The notes under the pieces: model-generated
What the model saw: only the letters and a program-made list of their open reading frames with translations
Databases searched by the model: none
What the model was told of the DNA's origin: nothing
In this document: positions 46,251-55,200 of the stretch, in pieces
Numbering within the stretch: position 1 is the first letter of the stretch
Layout: every line of letters starts with the position of its first letter
Made by a program: the position numbers and the translations under genes
From: Marasmitruncus massiliensis
Lineage (GTDB): Bacteria > Bacillota > Clostridia > Oscillospirales > Ruminococcaceae
Direction: 5' to 3'
Assembly: GCF_900186535.1 (NCBI RefSeq)
Contig: NZ_FYDE01000003.1
Span: 310,001-374,000, forward strand
DNA length: 64,000 nucleotides

Positions 46251-47282
46251 TTATTTTGTTTCTTCGTCCTTCGACAGAGGTTCCGCTGCTGGATTATCCA
46301 TAGCATTTCCGAGCTTTCTGTTTCGGCGCGCGGAAATGCCGGCCATACCCTTATAGAGAATCAGCAGAATTACCGCGATGACGATTCCCCAGAACAGAAG
46401 CGCCGGAATAACTTCAACGACAAACAGGACAACGCCCTGCACAGAATTGGTTACGTGGGAAATTGATCTGGAAAAAGTGGCGGAGAGCCGGTCGGCAAAG
46501 CTTTTGGGCGTGTTGACAGGCTGGTTATATTCACCGACCTCCTGTAAGTACAGATTCAGGTAAGAATAAGTAACCTGGCTGTCCATCCGCTTTAAGGAGG
46601 CAGTCAGCGACTCGATTTGATACCGCACGTCGGACAGAGCCTTTTCCAGCGTTACGACATCCTCCAGTTTCTCCGCTTTTCCGAGGATATCCAGCAGCCG
46701 CTCCTCCTGTACTTTCAGCACATCCAGATGGGCCTGCGAGTCATAGTAGGTATCGGTGATATCGTCGGTGGAATCATTGCGGGAAACAATGTTGCATAGC
46801 TCTCCGACCGAAGAGGTCACCTCATCCAGCTTATCGGCGGGAATCCTTGCGCGTATTTCCGCACTGCGGGAGTAATAGGTATCCCGATTGTTCAGGCTCC
46901 GCCCGTTGGTGCTTTGCCCTTCCACATAGCCGCCGGCGGATTCCACGAGTTGAACCAGCTTTGAAAGTGCGGTGTCGAATTCTTTCGTTTCGAGAGAGAG
47001 CTCGCTGCGCTTGACAATTTTGCGTTCGGAAGGAGCGGCCGGCGCCGATTCGGCTGTACTTTGCAGTTTCATAGCCCCGTTATCTTGTGCGGCGCTTTCT
47101 GCGCTCATGGCCGCGTCGGCAAGGGCTCCGTATTCCATCTGGGGGGAAGCGGCAATTTCCGCGGGGGCTGCTATCGACCGGGCAGCGGAAGTGCTGGACT
47201 TCGCAGCGCCGCAGCCGGTCAGGACGATGGAAAAGGCAGCGGCAATTGCCAATATGGTTTGAATATTCGATTTATGATGCAT
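46251..47282 (-). CDS. DUF4349 lipoprotein
   Basis: 343 residues. The signal peptide ends in the lipobox LTGC (Cys24). A Ser/Ala-rich linker leads into a DUF4349 domain (about 85-315) with a long helical coiled segment (QEERLLDILGKAEKLEDVVTLEKALSDVRYQIESL-like) and a membrane helix near 290-312, followed by a basic tail. The protein would thus be held at the membrane at both ends. Members in other bacteria are thought to act in the envelope, but the function is not known. It is a single gene, convergent with rplL. Confidence 0.85.
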   Translation of the reverse strand: MHHKSNIQTILAIAAAFSIVLTGCGAAKSSTSAARSIAAPAEIAASPQMEYGALADAAMSAESAAQDNGAMKLQSTAESAPAAPSERKIVKRSELSLETKEFDTALSKLVQLVESAGGYVEGQSTNGRSLNNRDTYYSRSAEIRARIPADKLDEVTSSVGELCNIVSRNDSTDDITDTYYDSQAHLDVLKVQEERLLDILGKAEKLEDVVTLEKALSDVRYQIESLTASLKRMDSQVTYSYLNLYLQEVGEYNQPVNTPKSFADRLSATFSRSISHVTNSVQGVVLFVVEVIPALLFWGIVIAVILLILYKGMAGISARRNRKLGNAMDNPAAEPLSKDEETK

Positions 47283-47358
47283 GTAAGGTCCTCCTTTTTT
47301 GCTGTCTTTCCTCTTCTAGGTGCGAAATCAGGCAACATTTACTGCATCCCTATCAAAT

Positions 47359-47397
47359 AAATCCAGGGGCGTCTCATAAAAAAACGCTCCTGGATTT
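47359..47397 (-). terminator. Terminator of the upstream carboxypeptidase gene
   Basis: On the minus strand a 14-bp stem (47384-47397 with 47359-47372, one G-U) followed by a T-rich run. Confidence 0.7.
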
Positions 47398-47408
47398 TTC
47401 TGTAACCG

Positions 47409-48896
47409 TCAGCGTCTCGTGGGCGGGCGCTTTCTGCGCATCCGATAGCGGCGGCGGTTGCGATTGCGGATAATCATCAGAACCATATAAAGGATCAGGA
47501 TCACAATTACAAAGGAGAGCACAAATTTAAACAGGAATGTGCTGAGGAAAGACTTCACGACATCCGCGTAATAAAGCGCGGAACTGCGCTCCACCGACTG
47601 GGCGGCCAGCAGGTTTACGCGGCCGACTTCCTCACCGTTGAGCATGAGCTTGACATATCCGACTTCATCCCCTTTTGTCACAGGCGCGTCAATGTTCTCC
47701 GGAATTTCCACAAGTTTCTGCAGGCTGTCCTCCGTAACCTCGTTTGCGACCAGGGAAGCAAATTTGCCGCCTGCCAAAAGCTTGATGTGGTCGACGTCCC
47801 ATGAGAGGCGGACAGGAACTTCAGCCACCTCATCGCCTACATCCATCAGCGTTTTTACCGTGAAATTTTCAAAAGCCCAGTTGTAAAGATTGCGCGTATC
47901 AAGAAAAGCGAGATTATTTTCAAATCTCAGGCCATCCTCCCGCTCCTGCGGGGCGCCGATGCATACCGTCAGGTAAGTATAACCGTTGCGGGTGCAAGTG
48001 GAAATAAAATTGCGGATTCCGCCGCCTCCGACATCCGAATCAGGCAGGGAACCGGTTTTAACCCCCTTGATACCCTCATAATAATATTCGTTGCCGACCT
48101 GCTGCATGTAGTTGATCGACGACCAGGTAACTCCATTCGGGTGCTTTTCCGTCGGCGGGCAGTCGTAATACAGAGCTGTAACGAGTTCTGCAAAGATGGG
48201 GTTCTTCATGGCATATTCGGTAATCAGGGCCAGATCATAGGCGGTGGAATAATTATCCTCGTCATGCAGGCCTGTTGTATTGCTGAAATGGGTATTTTTT
48301 GCGCCGATCTCCTTTGCTTTCTGATTCATCTTTTCGATAAAAACGTCAATGTCGCCTTTCCCTACGTAAGCCCCCACCATCATGGCTGCTTCGTTGGCGG
48401 ACTGGAGCATCATCGCGTAGAGAAGCTGATGGATGGTAAAGGTTTCGCCCATCCGGATATCCCCAAGCGAGACGCCGCCCAGATTGTAGAGATAGGTCTG
48501 AATATCTGCGCTCAGGGAGGTGGTTTCCTTGTCAATATCCCCCACTTCCTCCAAAGCGACGATGCAGGTCATAATCTTGGTCAGCGAGGCGGGCCAGATA
48601 CGTTCCTGCGCATTTTTTTCAAATAAAACGGTGCCGGAGTCCAGATTTACCATATAAGCGGCGTGGGAATAAACATTGTCTGCGGTGGGCACCTTGGAAG
48701 AAGAGGCAGGTTGCTCTGCGTCGGAGGAAGGCGAAGAAGATTCCCCGGAGGAAGATGATGCCGATGAGGATGAACTTTCCGAAGAAGACGCGGATGACGA
48801 AGACTGAGAGGCAGAACTGCTGGGCGCTGCCAGCAGGGGGCAGGAAAGTGATGTCAAAAGTATCACGAGCGTCATAAAAAACGCGGTTTTTTTCAT
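47409..48896 (-). CDS. D-alanyl-D-alanine carboxypeptidase (DacF/PBP5 type) with Ser-rich linker
   Basis: About 495 residues from the MKKTAFFMTL start with a clear signal peptide; an in-frame ATG at 48908 is an alternative. It trims the terminal D-Ala of peptidoglycan stems. Active-site motifs are intact: SLTK (Ser104, Lys107), SAN (165-167) and KTG (279-281). A nearly pure Ser/Ala/Glu stretch (about 26-68) between signal and catalytic domain is unusual. A C-terminal membrane helix and a very basic tail (RNRNRRRYRMRRKR) hold the enzyme in the membrane. A second such gene lies at 57.9 kb. Confidence 0.92.
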   Translation of the reverse strand: MKKTAFFMTLVILLTSLSCPLLAAPSSSASQSSSSASSSESSSSSASSSSGESSSPSSDAEQPASSSKVPTADNVYSHAAYMVNLDSGTVLFEKNAQERIWPASLTKIMTCIVALEEVGDIDKETTSLSADIQTYLYNLGGVSLGDIRMGETFTIHQLLYAMMLQSANEAAMMVGAYVGKGDIDVFIEKMNQKAKEIGAKNTHFSNTTGLHDEDNYSTAYDLALITEYAMKNPIFAELVTALYYDCPPTEKHPNGVTWSSINYMQQVGNEYYYEGIKGVKTGSLPDSDVGGGGIRNFISTCTRNGYTYLTVCIGAPQEREDGLRFENNLAFLDTRNLYNWAFENFTVKTLMDVGDEVAEVPVRLSWDVDHIKLLAGGKFASLVANEVTEDSLQKLVEIPENIDAPVTKGDEVGYVKLMLNGEEVGRVNLLAAQSVERSSALYYADVVKSFLSTFLFKFVLSFVIVILILYMVLMIIRNRNRRRYRMRRKRPPTRR

Positions 48897-49013
48897 AGCA
48901 TAATCCATTTCTCCGCTGCCGTTGCGGTGAATCCCATATGCCGCGGCGGAATTTAGCAATGGGAACAAAACAGAAAACAGCATGCAATTTACCGTTCCGG
49001 CGAGGAATTCTAA

Positions 49014-49042
49014 TTGCAGTGCCAGGAAAAATGTGATAAAAT
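49014..49042 (+). promoter_or_regulatory. Candidate promoter of metY
   Basis: TTGCAG at 49014-49019, 17-bp spacer, TAAAAT at 49037-49042 with TGA before it. The leader of about 100 bases shows no S-box or T-box that I recognise. Confidence 0.55.
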
Positions 49043-49149
49043 AAAATCCGTACATTTAGTAGATTAGCCACATTTATTCTAAGTATACCAAAAAAAGGCG
49101 AAAAAGAAAAGATCAAAATATGGCATTTTATAGAGCAGGAGGGAAATCT

Positions 49150-50448
49150 ATGTTGGATTATGCCGACAAACAGCTTGGATTCGACACGCTAATGGTACAT
49201 GCCGGTACACAGCCCGACCCGGAAACTCATTCGGTCACCTTTCCTATTTATCAAACTACTGCATATACATTTAATGATACGCAGCATGCCAAGGAGCTTT
49301 TTGAACTGAAGGTGCCGGGGAACATCTATACCAGACTGAGCAACCCCACGGTGGACGCGCTGGAACGTCGTGTGGCGGCACTGGACGGAGGCGTGGGCGC
49401 GCTGGCCATGTCGTCCGGCCATGCTGTAATGTTCAATGCTTTCCTGAACCTCGCGGGTGCAGGGGATGAGATCGTTTCCTCGATCTGCATCTATGGCGGC
49501 GCCATCAACATGATGGGCGTGACGCTGGGACGCATTGGCATTAAGACCATTTTTGTGGACCCGGACGATCTGAATGCATGGGAAAAGGCTGTAACCGACC
49601 GTACAAAAGCGTTTTTCGTGGAAGGAATCGGTAATCCGAATGCCAATGTCGCGGATATTTCCGCCATCGCGGAAATTGCCCGCCGCCACGGTATCCCGTT
49701 GATTGTCGATTCGACTTTTACCACCCCTTACCTGCTCAAGCCGATCGCGTTCGGTGCCGATTATGTGGTGCATTCCGCGACGAAGTTCCTCGGGGGGCAT
49801 GGCACCTCCATGTGCGGCATCATCACCGATGCCGGGACATTCAAATTTAAAGGGAACCCCCGCTTCCCGCTCTATAATGAACCGGACGTCAGCTATCATG
49901 GCGTTATATTTGCCGACTGCCCCGGCAACACCGGCTTTATCACCCGGCTGCGCACAATGATGCTGCGCGATCTGGGCGCCTGCTGCTCACCTTTTAACGC
50001 ATTCCTTGTCCTGCAGGGCGTGGAGACGCTTTCCCTGCGTATGCAGCGCCATTCCGACAATGCGCTTGCCATTGCGCAGTATCTCAGCGATCATCCGCAG
50101 GTATCATTTGTTCACTATCCCGGGCTTGCCGGCGACAAATATCACGCGCTTGCGCAGAAATATCTGCCCAGCGGAGCCGGCGGCGTGTTTACCTTTGGGC
50201 TGAAAGGCGGCCGGGAAGCCGGCGCGAAATTCATTGATTCGCTGAAATTGTTCAGCCATGTGGCAAATGTAGGCGACGTCCGCTCGCTGGTGATCCACCC
50301 CGCCACAACCACACACAGCCAGCTTTCCGACGAGCAGCTTGTGGAAAGCGGCATCTCGCCGGAGACGATCCGCCTCTCGATTGGCATTGAAAATGCCGAA
50401 GATCTGATTGCGGACCTGCGGCAGGCAATTGAAGCCGCCTCCCGGTAA
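49150..50448 (+). CDS. metY: O-acetylhomoserine sulfhydrylase (aminocarboxypropyltransferase)
   Basis: 432 residues from the ATG at 49150, preceded by AGGAGGG. A PLP enzyme of the Cys/Met group that makes homocysteine from O-acetylhomoserine and sulfide. The PLP lysine is Lys212 in HSATKFLGGHGT. The N-terminal GFDTLMVHAGTQPDPETHSVT is typical of MetY, and the length fits MetY rather than the shorter MetB/MetC. The product could feed the homocysteine methyltransferase homologue at 36.8-38.0 kb. It is a single gene. Confidence 0.95.
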   Translation: MLDYADKQLGFDTLMVHAGTQPDPETHSVTFPIYQTTAYTFNDTQHAKELFELKVPGNIYTRLSNPTVDALERRVAALDGGVGALAMSSGHAVMFNAFLNLAGAGDEIVSSICIYGGAINMMGVTLGRIGIKTIFVDPDDLNAWEKAVTDRTKAFFVEGIGNPNANVADISAIAEIARRHGIPLIVDSTFTTPYLLKPIAFGADYVVHSATKFLGGHGTSMCGIITDAGTFKFKGNPRFPLYNEPDVSYHGVIFADCPGNTGFITRLRTMMLRDLGACCSPFNAFLVLQGVETLSLRMQRHSDNALAIAQYLSDHPQVSFVHYPGLAGDKYHALAQKYLPSGAGGVFTFGLKGGREAGAKFIDSLKLFSHVANVGDVRSLVIHPATTTHSQLSDEQLVESGISPETIRLSIGIENAEDLIADLRQAIEAASR

Positions 50449-50561
50449 GGACGCAGTGGATCGTAGTCGGAACCGTTTTATCGTATCGTAACAAGATGCC
50501 TCAGAATCCAACCTGCTGAAATGTTGGCGGGTGCCGAGTTTATGGATTAGGAGAGAAGCCT

Positions 50562-51239
50562 ATGATTTATGTGACAGGGGATACCCACGCGGACATCGAG
50601 CGGTTTAAGACCCGCGCGGTAAAGCGGCTGAAAAAAAATGACACGCTGATCGTCTGCGGAGATTTCGGCTTTGTCTGGGACGGCTCCAAAGAAGAAAAAA
50701 AGCTGCTGCAATGGCTTGGAAAGCGCCGTTACCATCTGCTGTTTCTGGAAGGCACCCATGACAATCTCGACCTGCTCGGCGAGTATCCGGCTGAGGAATT
50801 CTGCGGAGGCAGGGCGCGTCATATCAGCGGACGGTGCTATCAGCTGCTGCGCGGCGAAATTTATACCATCGAAAGCGACAATATTTTCGTTTTCGGGGGC
50901 GGCGAAAGCTTCGATACCGATACGCGGCAGGAAGGGAAAACCTGGTGGGTCGGGGAACTCCCCACAAAAGAGGAACTCGATTACGCGCGCGAAAACCTTG
51001 CCAAACACGGGAATGTGGTGGATTATATCGTCACGCACTCCCCCTCCTCCGGTGTCAGCAGTTTCTTGAATATGGACAGTACGCATACAAACCAGCTTGC
51101 CGCGTTTCTCGATGAGATTACAAAAACGGTAAGGTTCAAGCACTGGTTTTTTGGAAGCTGCCATCTGGATAAAGTGATTCCGCCGCGCTATCATGCCGTA
51201 TATCAGGACATTCTCCCGCTTAGGAAGCAGCTTTCCTGA
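50562..51239 (+). CDS. Calcineurin-like metallophosphoesterase
   Basis: 225 residues. The two-metal site is recognisable: GDTHAD (6-11), CGDFG (about 32-36), GTHD in place of GNHD (about 64-67), VTHSP (about 160-164) and GSCHLD in place of GHTH (about 199-204). No signal peptide, so it should be cytoplasmic. The substrate could be a nucleotide or a phosphoprotein; the sequence does not tell. It starts after AGGAGAG about 10 bases upstream. The gap to metY (50449-50561) shows no clear terminator. Confidence 0.88.
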   Translation: MIYVTGDTHADIERFKTRAVKRLKKNDTLIVCGDFGFVWDGSKEEKKLLQWLGKRRYHLLFLEGTHDNLDLLGEYPAEEFCGGRARHISGRCYQLLRGEIYTIESDNIFVFGGGESFDTDTRQEGKTWWVGELPTKEELDYARENLAKHGNVVDYIVTHSPSSGVSSFLNMDSTHTNQLAAFLDEITKTVRFKHWFFGSCHLDKVIPPRYHAVYQDILPLRKQLS

Positions 51240-51300
51240 TGAATTCCGATGTCTCAGATATATAAAATGCAATTTTTCTTGCAAGATTTTGCTACATGTC

Positions 51301-51329
51301 TTGACAATGCCGCCATTTTGAGATATCAT
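51301..51329 (+). promoter_or_regulatory. Sigma-A promoter of an orphan small RNA
   Basis: Perfect TTGACA at 51301-51306, 17-bp spacer, TATCAT at 51324-51329. No plus-strand gene follows. The -10 overlaps an ATGCC/GGGCAT inverted repeat. Confidence 0.75.
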
Positions 51330-51335
51330 GCCTGA

Positions 51336-51419
51336 AGGGCATCGGTTATGCCTCTCTCTGGTTTTAGGGAAGCGGCCGGAGGACGAACCTCTCCTGTTTT
51401 TAGACAGGAGGGGTTTTTT
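51336..51419 (+). ncRNA. Candidate orphan small RNA, about 84 nt
   Basis: Between a clear promoter and a clear terminator lies about 84 bases without a reading frame. It can form a small 5' hairpin (GGCAT with ATGCC, loop CGGTT, near 51338-51352), a middle G-rich part containing GAGGACGAACCTC, and the terminator hairpin (51388-51397 with 51404-51413) with six T. The only gene downstream, the VTT protein, is on the other strand. I do not recognise it as a known riboswitch, SRP or 6S RNA. Confidence 0.6.
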
Positions 51420-51425
51420 ATATGC

Positions 51426-52127
51426 TTATTGCCTTTTCAGCCGTTTCATCCATGCAAAAATCTGCCTGCTGAAAAACATGCACAGAACTCCGAGTGCTCC
51501 CGAAATACAGAACACGACGACTGCGCTGATGTAGTTTCCTTCCATGATCGCGTCGCTGGCAAAGGTTGCGCAGAGGACAGAAGGAATCCGTGCGGTCAGG
51601 GTGAGCAGAAGGTATCTGCGCAGCGACAGAGGAGTCAAAGCTGCAAGATAGGTGAGCACGTCTTTCGGCATGGCAGGAAGCAGATATAAGAGGAAAACAA
51701 TCCGGTCCAGCCGGCTGTGATGATACAGAAACTGAAGTCTATGCTGCTTTTGCAGAGGGAAAAACCGATCGACCAACGGCTGCCCAAACTTTTTGACAGC
51801 GGCAAAGACAAAAGCGCTTCCGGCAAGAATACCCGCCATGCAGAGAAGCAGGCCGCCAAGCGTACCGTATGTGATGCCTGCACAAACCTGAATCGGCAGC
51901 GCGGGAATAATGCCCGAAATCACCTGAAGCGCCTGAATGGCGAACAACGCCGCTGCACCCCAGATGCCAAAAGCGTTCAGCCTTTCCCGGAAAGCAGCCA
52001 TCTTCTCCGGCTGCATCAGACTCATTATAGCGGGATAAAACTTCCATATCAGCCAGCCGATGACCCCGATACCAAAAACGAGTGCGGCCGCTGTCAGCAG
52101 CATCCCTATTTTTCGTCTGCCTGTCAT
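51426..52127 (-). CDS. TVP38/TMEM64 (VTT-domain) membrane protein
   Basis: 233 residues from the ATG at 52127, which has AGGAGG at eight bases; an in-frame GTG nine bases upstream is too close to that site. About five or six membrane helices. The VTT core includes IPALPIQVCAGITYGTLGG and the LPAMPKDVLTYLAALTPLS segment, typical of the DedA-related family. Recent work links related proteins to lipid scrambling or lipid-carrier recycling; for this branch the role is open. It lies between the small-RNA candidate and purL. Confidence 0.9.
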   Translation of the reverse strand: MTGRRKIGMLLTAAALVFGIGVIGWLIWKFYPAIMSLMQPEKMAAFRERLNAFGIWGAAALFAIQALQVISGIIPALPIQVCAGITYGTLGGLLLCMAGILAGSAFVFAAVKKFGQPLVDRFFPLQKQHRLQFLYHHSRLDRIVFLLYLLPAMPKDVLTYLAALTPLSLRRYLLLTLTARIPSVLCATFASDAIMEGNYISAVVVFCISGALGVLCMFFSRQIFAWMKRLKRQ

Positions 52128-52167
52128 TGGCTGCACCTCCTTGCAACAGTTATAGTGTTCCTGAAAC

Positions 52168-52207
52168 TACAGCAGCTATGACAGATGTGTCTGCCATAGC
52201 TGCTGTA
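52168..52207 (-). terminator. Hairpin after purL
   Basis: A 17-bp stem (52191-52207 with 52168-52184, one wobble) lies between the purL stop and the VTT gene. The T-run is weak on the minus strand. Confidence 0.6.
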
Positions 52208-52246
52208 ATATTCATCGCTGCCTGTCTGTAAATTCGAAAGACAATA

Positions 52247-55200
52247 TTATTTTATGAAGTAATCGACCGCTCCGCCAAACAGGTTTTGGAATTTGCAGCC
52301 TTCCACATTCTGATAAAGATCGGGCGCGGTGCGCTCCGAATGGCCCATCTTGCCCAATACCCGCCCGTCCGGGCTGGTAATGCCTTCAATCGCATCAAAC
52401 GAGTTGTTGGGATTAAAGCGGATGTCAAGCGACGGCTGACCGTCCAGGTCAACATACTGCGTCGCAATCTGCCCGTTGTCGGCAAGCTGCCGGATCAGAG
52501 CCTCAGGAGCGACAAACCGTCCTTCTCCGTGGGAAATCGCGACGGTGTGAATCTCGCCTGGCCGCATGTTCATCAGCCACGGAGACTTGTTAGAAGCGAT
52601 CCGGGTGCGAACCAGCATGCTCTGGTGCCGCCCGATGGTGTTGAAGGTCAGTGTGGCGCAGGTTTCATCCATATCGCGGATTTCGCCGTATGGCACCAGC
52701 CCCAGCTTGATCAGGGCCTGAAACCCGTTGCAGATGCCGCACATCAGTCCGTCCCGGTTCCTGAGCAGTTCATGTACCTCGTCCCGGATGCGCGGGTTAC
52801 GCAGGAACGCCGTGATGAATTTTCCGGAGCCGTCCGGTTCATCACCGCCGGAAAAGCCGCCCGGAAGGGCGATGATCTGGCTGCCTTGAATACTTCTGGC
52901 GAAAGCATCAACGCTTTCCCGGATGTCCGAAGCGGTCAGGTTTCGCACCACAAAAATTTCCGGTTCCGCCCCCGCAAGCCGGAAAGCGCGCGCGGTATCA
53001 TATTCGCAGTTGGTGCCGGGGAAAACCGGGATCAGCACGCGCGGCTTCGCAATTTTCATGCCCGATGTCAGTTTAGCCGAATTTGCATGGCTGTATACGG
53101 GAACATCCTTTTTTTCCGGTTTCAGCAGATAGGGGAACACCTTTTGCAGCTTCTTTTCCCAGCGCTCCTGCACTTCCTCCAGCGGGATCGAGTCGAACCC
53201 GTATTTCACCGCGTAGGAGGACGAGACGGTGCCGATGCAGGGAAGGCCGGGGAGTTCCTCCTTTGCTTCAAGCAGGAACCCGCCGTAAATCGGGTCAAAC
53301 AGGGCGGTATCGTCAAAGGTGGCGGAAAAGTCAAATCCAAGGCGGTTGCCGAGACACATCTTCGTGATGCCTTCGCAGACGCCGCCGTAACCCAGCGTCC
53401 ACGCCGCGGCAACCTTGCCTTCGGCAGTCAGCGATTCGACAAGGCGGAACACGTGTTTGACGCTCTCAAAATCCGGGAGCCGGTTTTCGTTGAAGCCGGG
53501 GGTCACCAGATAGACCTTATGCCCGGCCTGTTTAAACTCGGTGGAAACAATCTGACCGGTATGCGCGACTGAGACCGCGAACGAGACCAGCGTGGGCGGA
53601 ACGTCTAGGTCTTCAAAACTGCCGCTCATGGAATCCTTGCCGCCGATGGAGCCGATTCCAAGTGAAAGCTGCGCTTCCAGCGCGCCCAGCAGGGCGGCCA
53701 TCGGCTTGCCCCAGCGTTTTGGGTCGTTTTTGGTGCGCTCGAAATATTCCTGAAAGGTCAGCCAGCATTTCCGGCTGCTGCCGCCCGCCGCGACTACTTT
53801 CGCGACCGATTCAATGACCGCGTTCATGGCGCCATGATATGGGCTGCACTGGGAGAGATCGGGGTTGAACCCCCAGCCCATCAGGGACGCGGTCGTGGTC
53901 TCGCCGCCAAGGACGGGAATCTTCGCGGCCATCGCCTGCGCGGGGGACAGCTGTGTCTTACCGCCGAACGGCATCAGGACGGTGCCCGCGCCGATGGTGC
54001 TGTCAAACCGTTCCACAAGGCCTTTCTGGGAGCAGACGTTGAGGCCTTCCATGACGGCCAGCCATTTCTCGCGCAGCGTTTTTTCGGGATGACTGCGCAC
54101 AAAGTGGCGCGGTGCCTCAATTTCAACATCGGTATGCTTAACGGCTCCGTTGGAATTCAGGAAACTGCGGGATAAATCCACAATCCGCTTTCCGTTCCAG
54201 TTCATCACCAGACGAGGGGTTTCGGTTACCTTCGCGACGACGGTGGCTTCCAGATTTTCCTTATGGGCATAAGCAATAAAGCGGTCTGCGTTTTCCGGGG
54301 ATACAACCACCGCCATGCGCTCCTGTGATTCGGAGATCGCAAGTTCGGTGCCGTCCAGCCCGTCATATTTCTTCGGCACGGCGTCCAGATTGATCTCCAG
54401 CCCGTCGGCAAGCTCCCCGATGGCGACGGAAACGCCGCCCGCGCCGAAGTCGTTGCAGCGCTTGATGAGCCGGGTCACCTCACCGTTCCGGAACAGCCGC
54501 TGGAGCTTGCGTTCGATGGGCGCGTTGCCCTTCTGGACTTCCGCACCGCAGGATTCCAGGGATTCCAGCGTATGGGATTTTGAGGAACCGGTCGCACCGC
54601 CGCAGCCGTCGCGGCCGGTGCGGCCGCCGAGCAGGACGACAATATCGCCTGGGTCTGGGCATTCGCGCACGACATGGTCCGCCGGGGTTGCGCCGATGAC
54701 CGCGCCGATTTCCATGCGCTTTGCCGCGTAGCCGGGGTGATACACCTCCGCCACATGTCCGGTCGCCAGACCGATCTGGTTGCCGTAGGAGCTGTAGCCT
54801 GCCGCGGCGGTCGTTACGATTTTGCGCTGTGGCAGCTTGCCCGCAAGCGTCTGGGAGAGCGGTACCGTCGGGTCGGCCGCGCCGGTGACGCGCATCGCCT
54901 GATAAACATAGCTGCGCCCGGAAAGCGGATCGCGGATCGCGCCGCCGAGGCAGGTGGCCGCACCGCCGAACGGTTCTATTTCAGTCGGATGGTTGTGTGT
55001 TTCGTTTTTAAACATCAGAAGCCAGTCTTCGTCATGTCCGTCCACATCCACGGTAATTTTCACCGAGCAGGCGTTGATCTCTTCGCTTTCGTCTAGATCG
55101 GGGAGCATTCCTTCCGCTTTCAGCGCCTTTGCCCCGATGACGGCGAGGTCCATCAGCGTCATCGGCTTGTCCTTGCCCTTGTAGAGGCCCGCGCGCAGAG

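Noticed and set aside
47409-47450. Basic C-terminal tail of the carboxypeptidase taken as a sorting signal
   Set aside because: There is a membrane helix and basic tail but no LPxTG-like or NPxTN-like motif before it. It is the normal DacF membrane anchor.
51380-51400. GGACGAACC in the small RNA read as a guanidine-II (mini-ykkC) hairpin
   Set aside because: The family needs two hairpins with ACGR loops. The first hairpin here has loop CGGTT, and no transporter or carboxylase gene follows.
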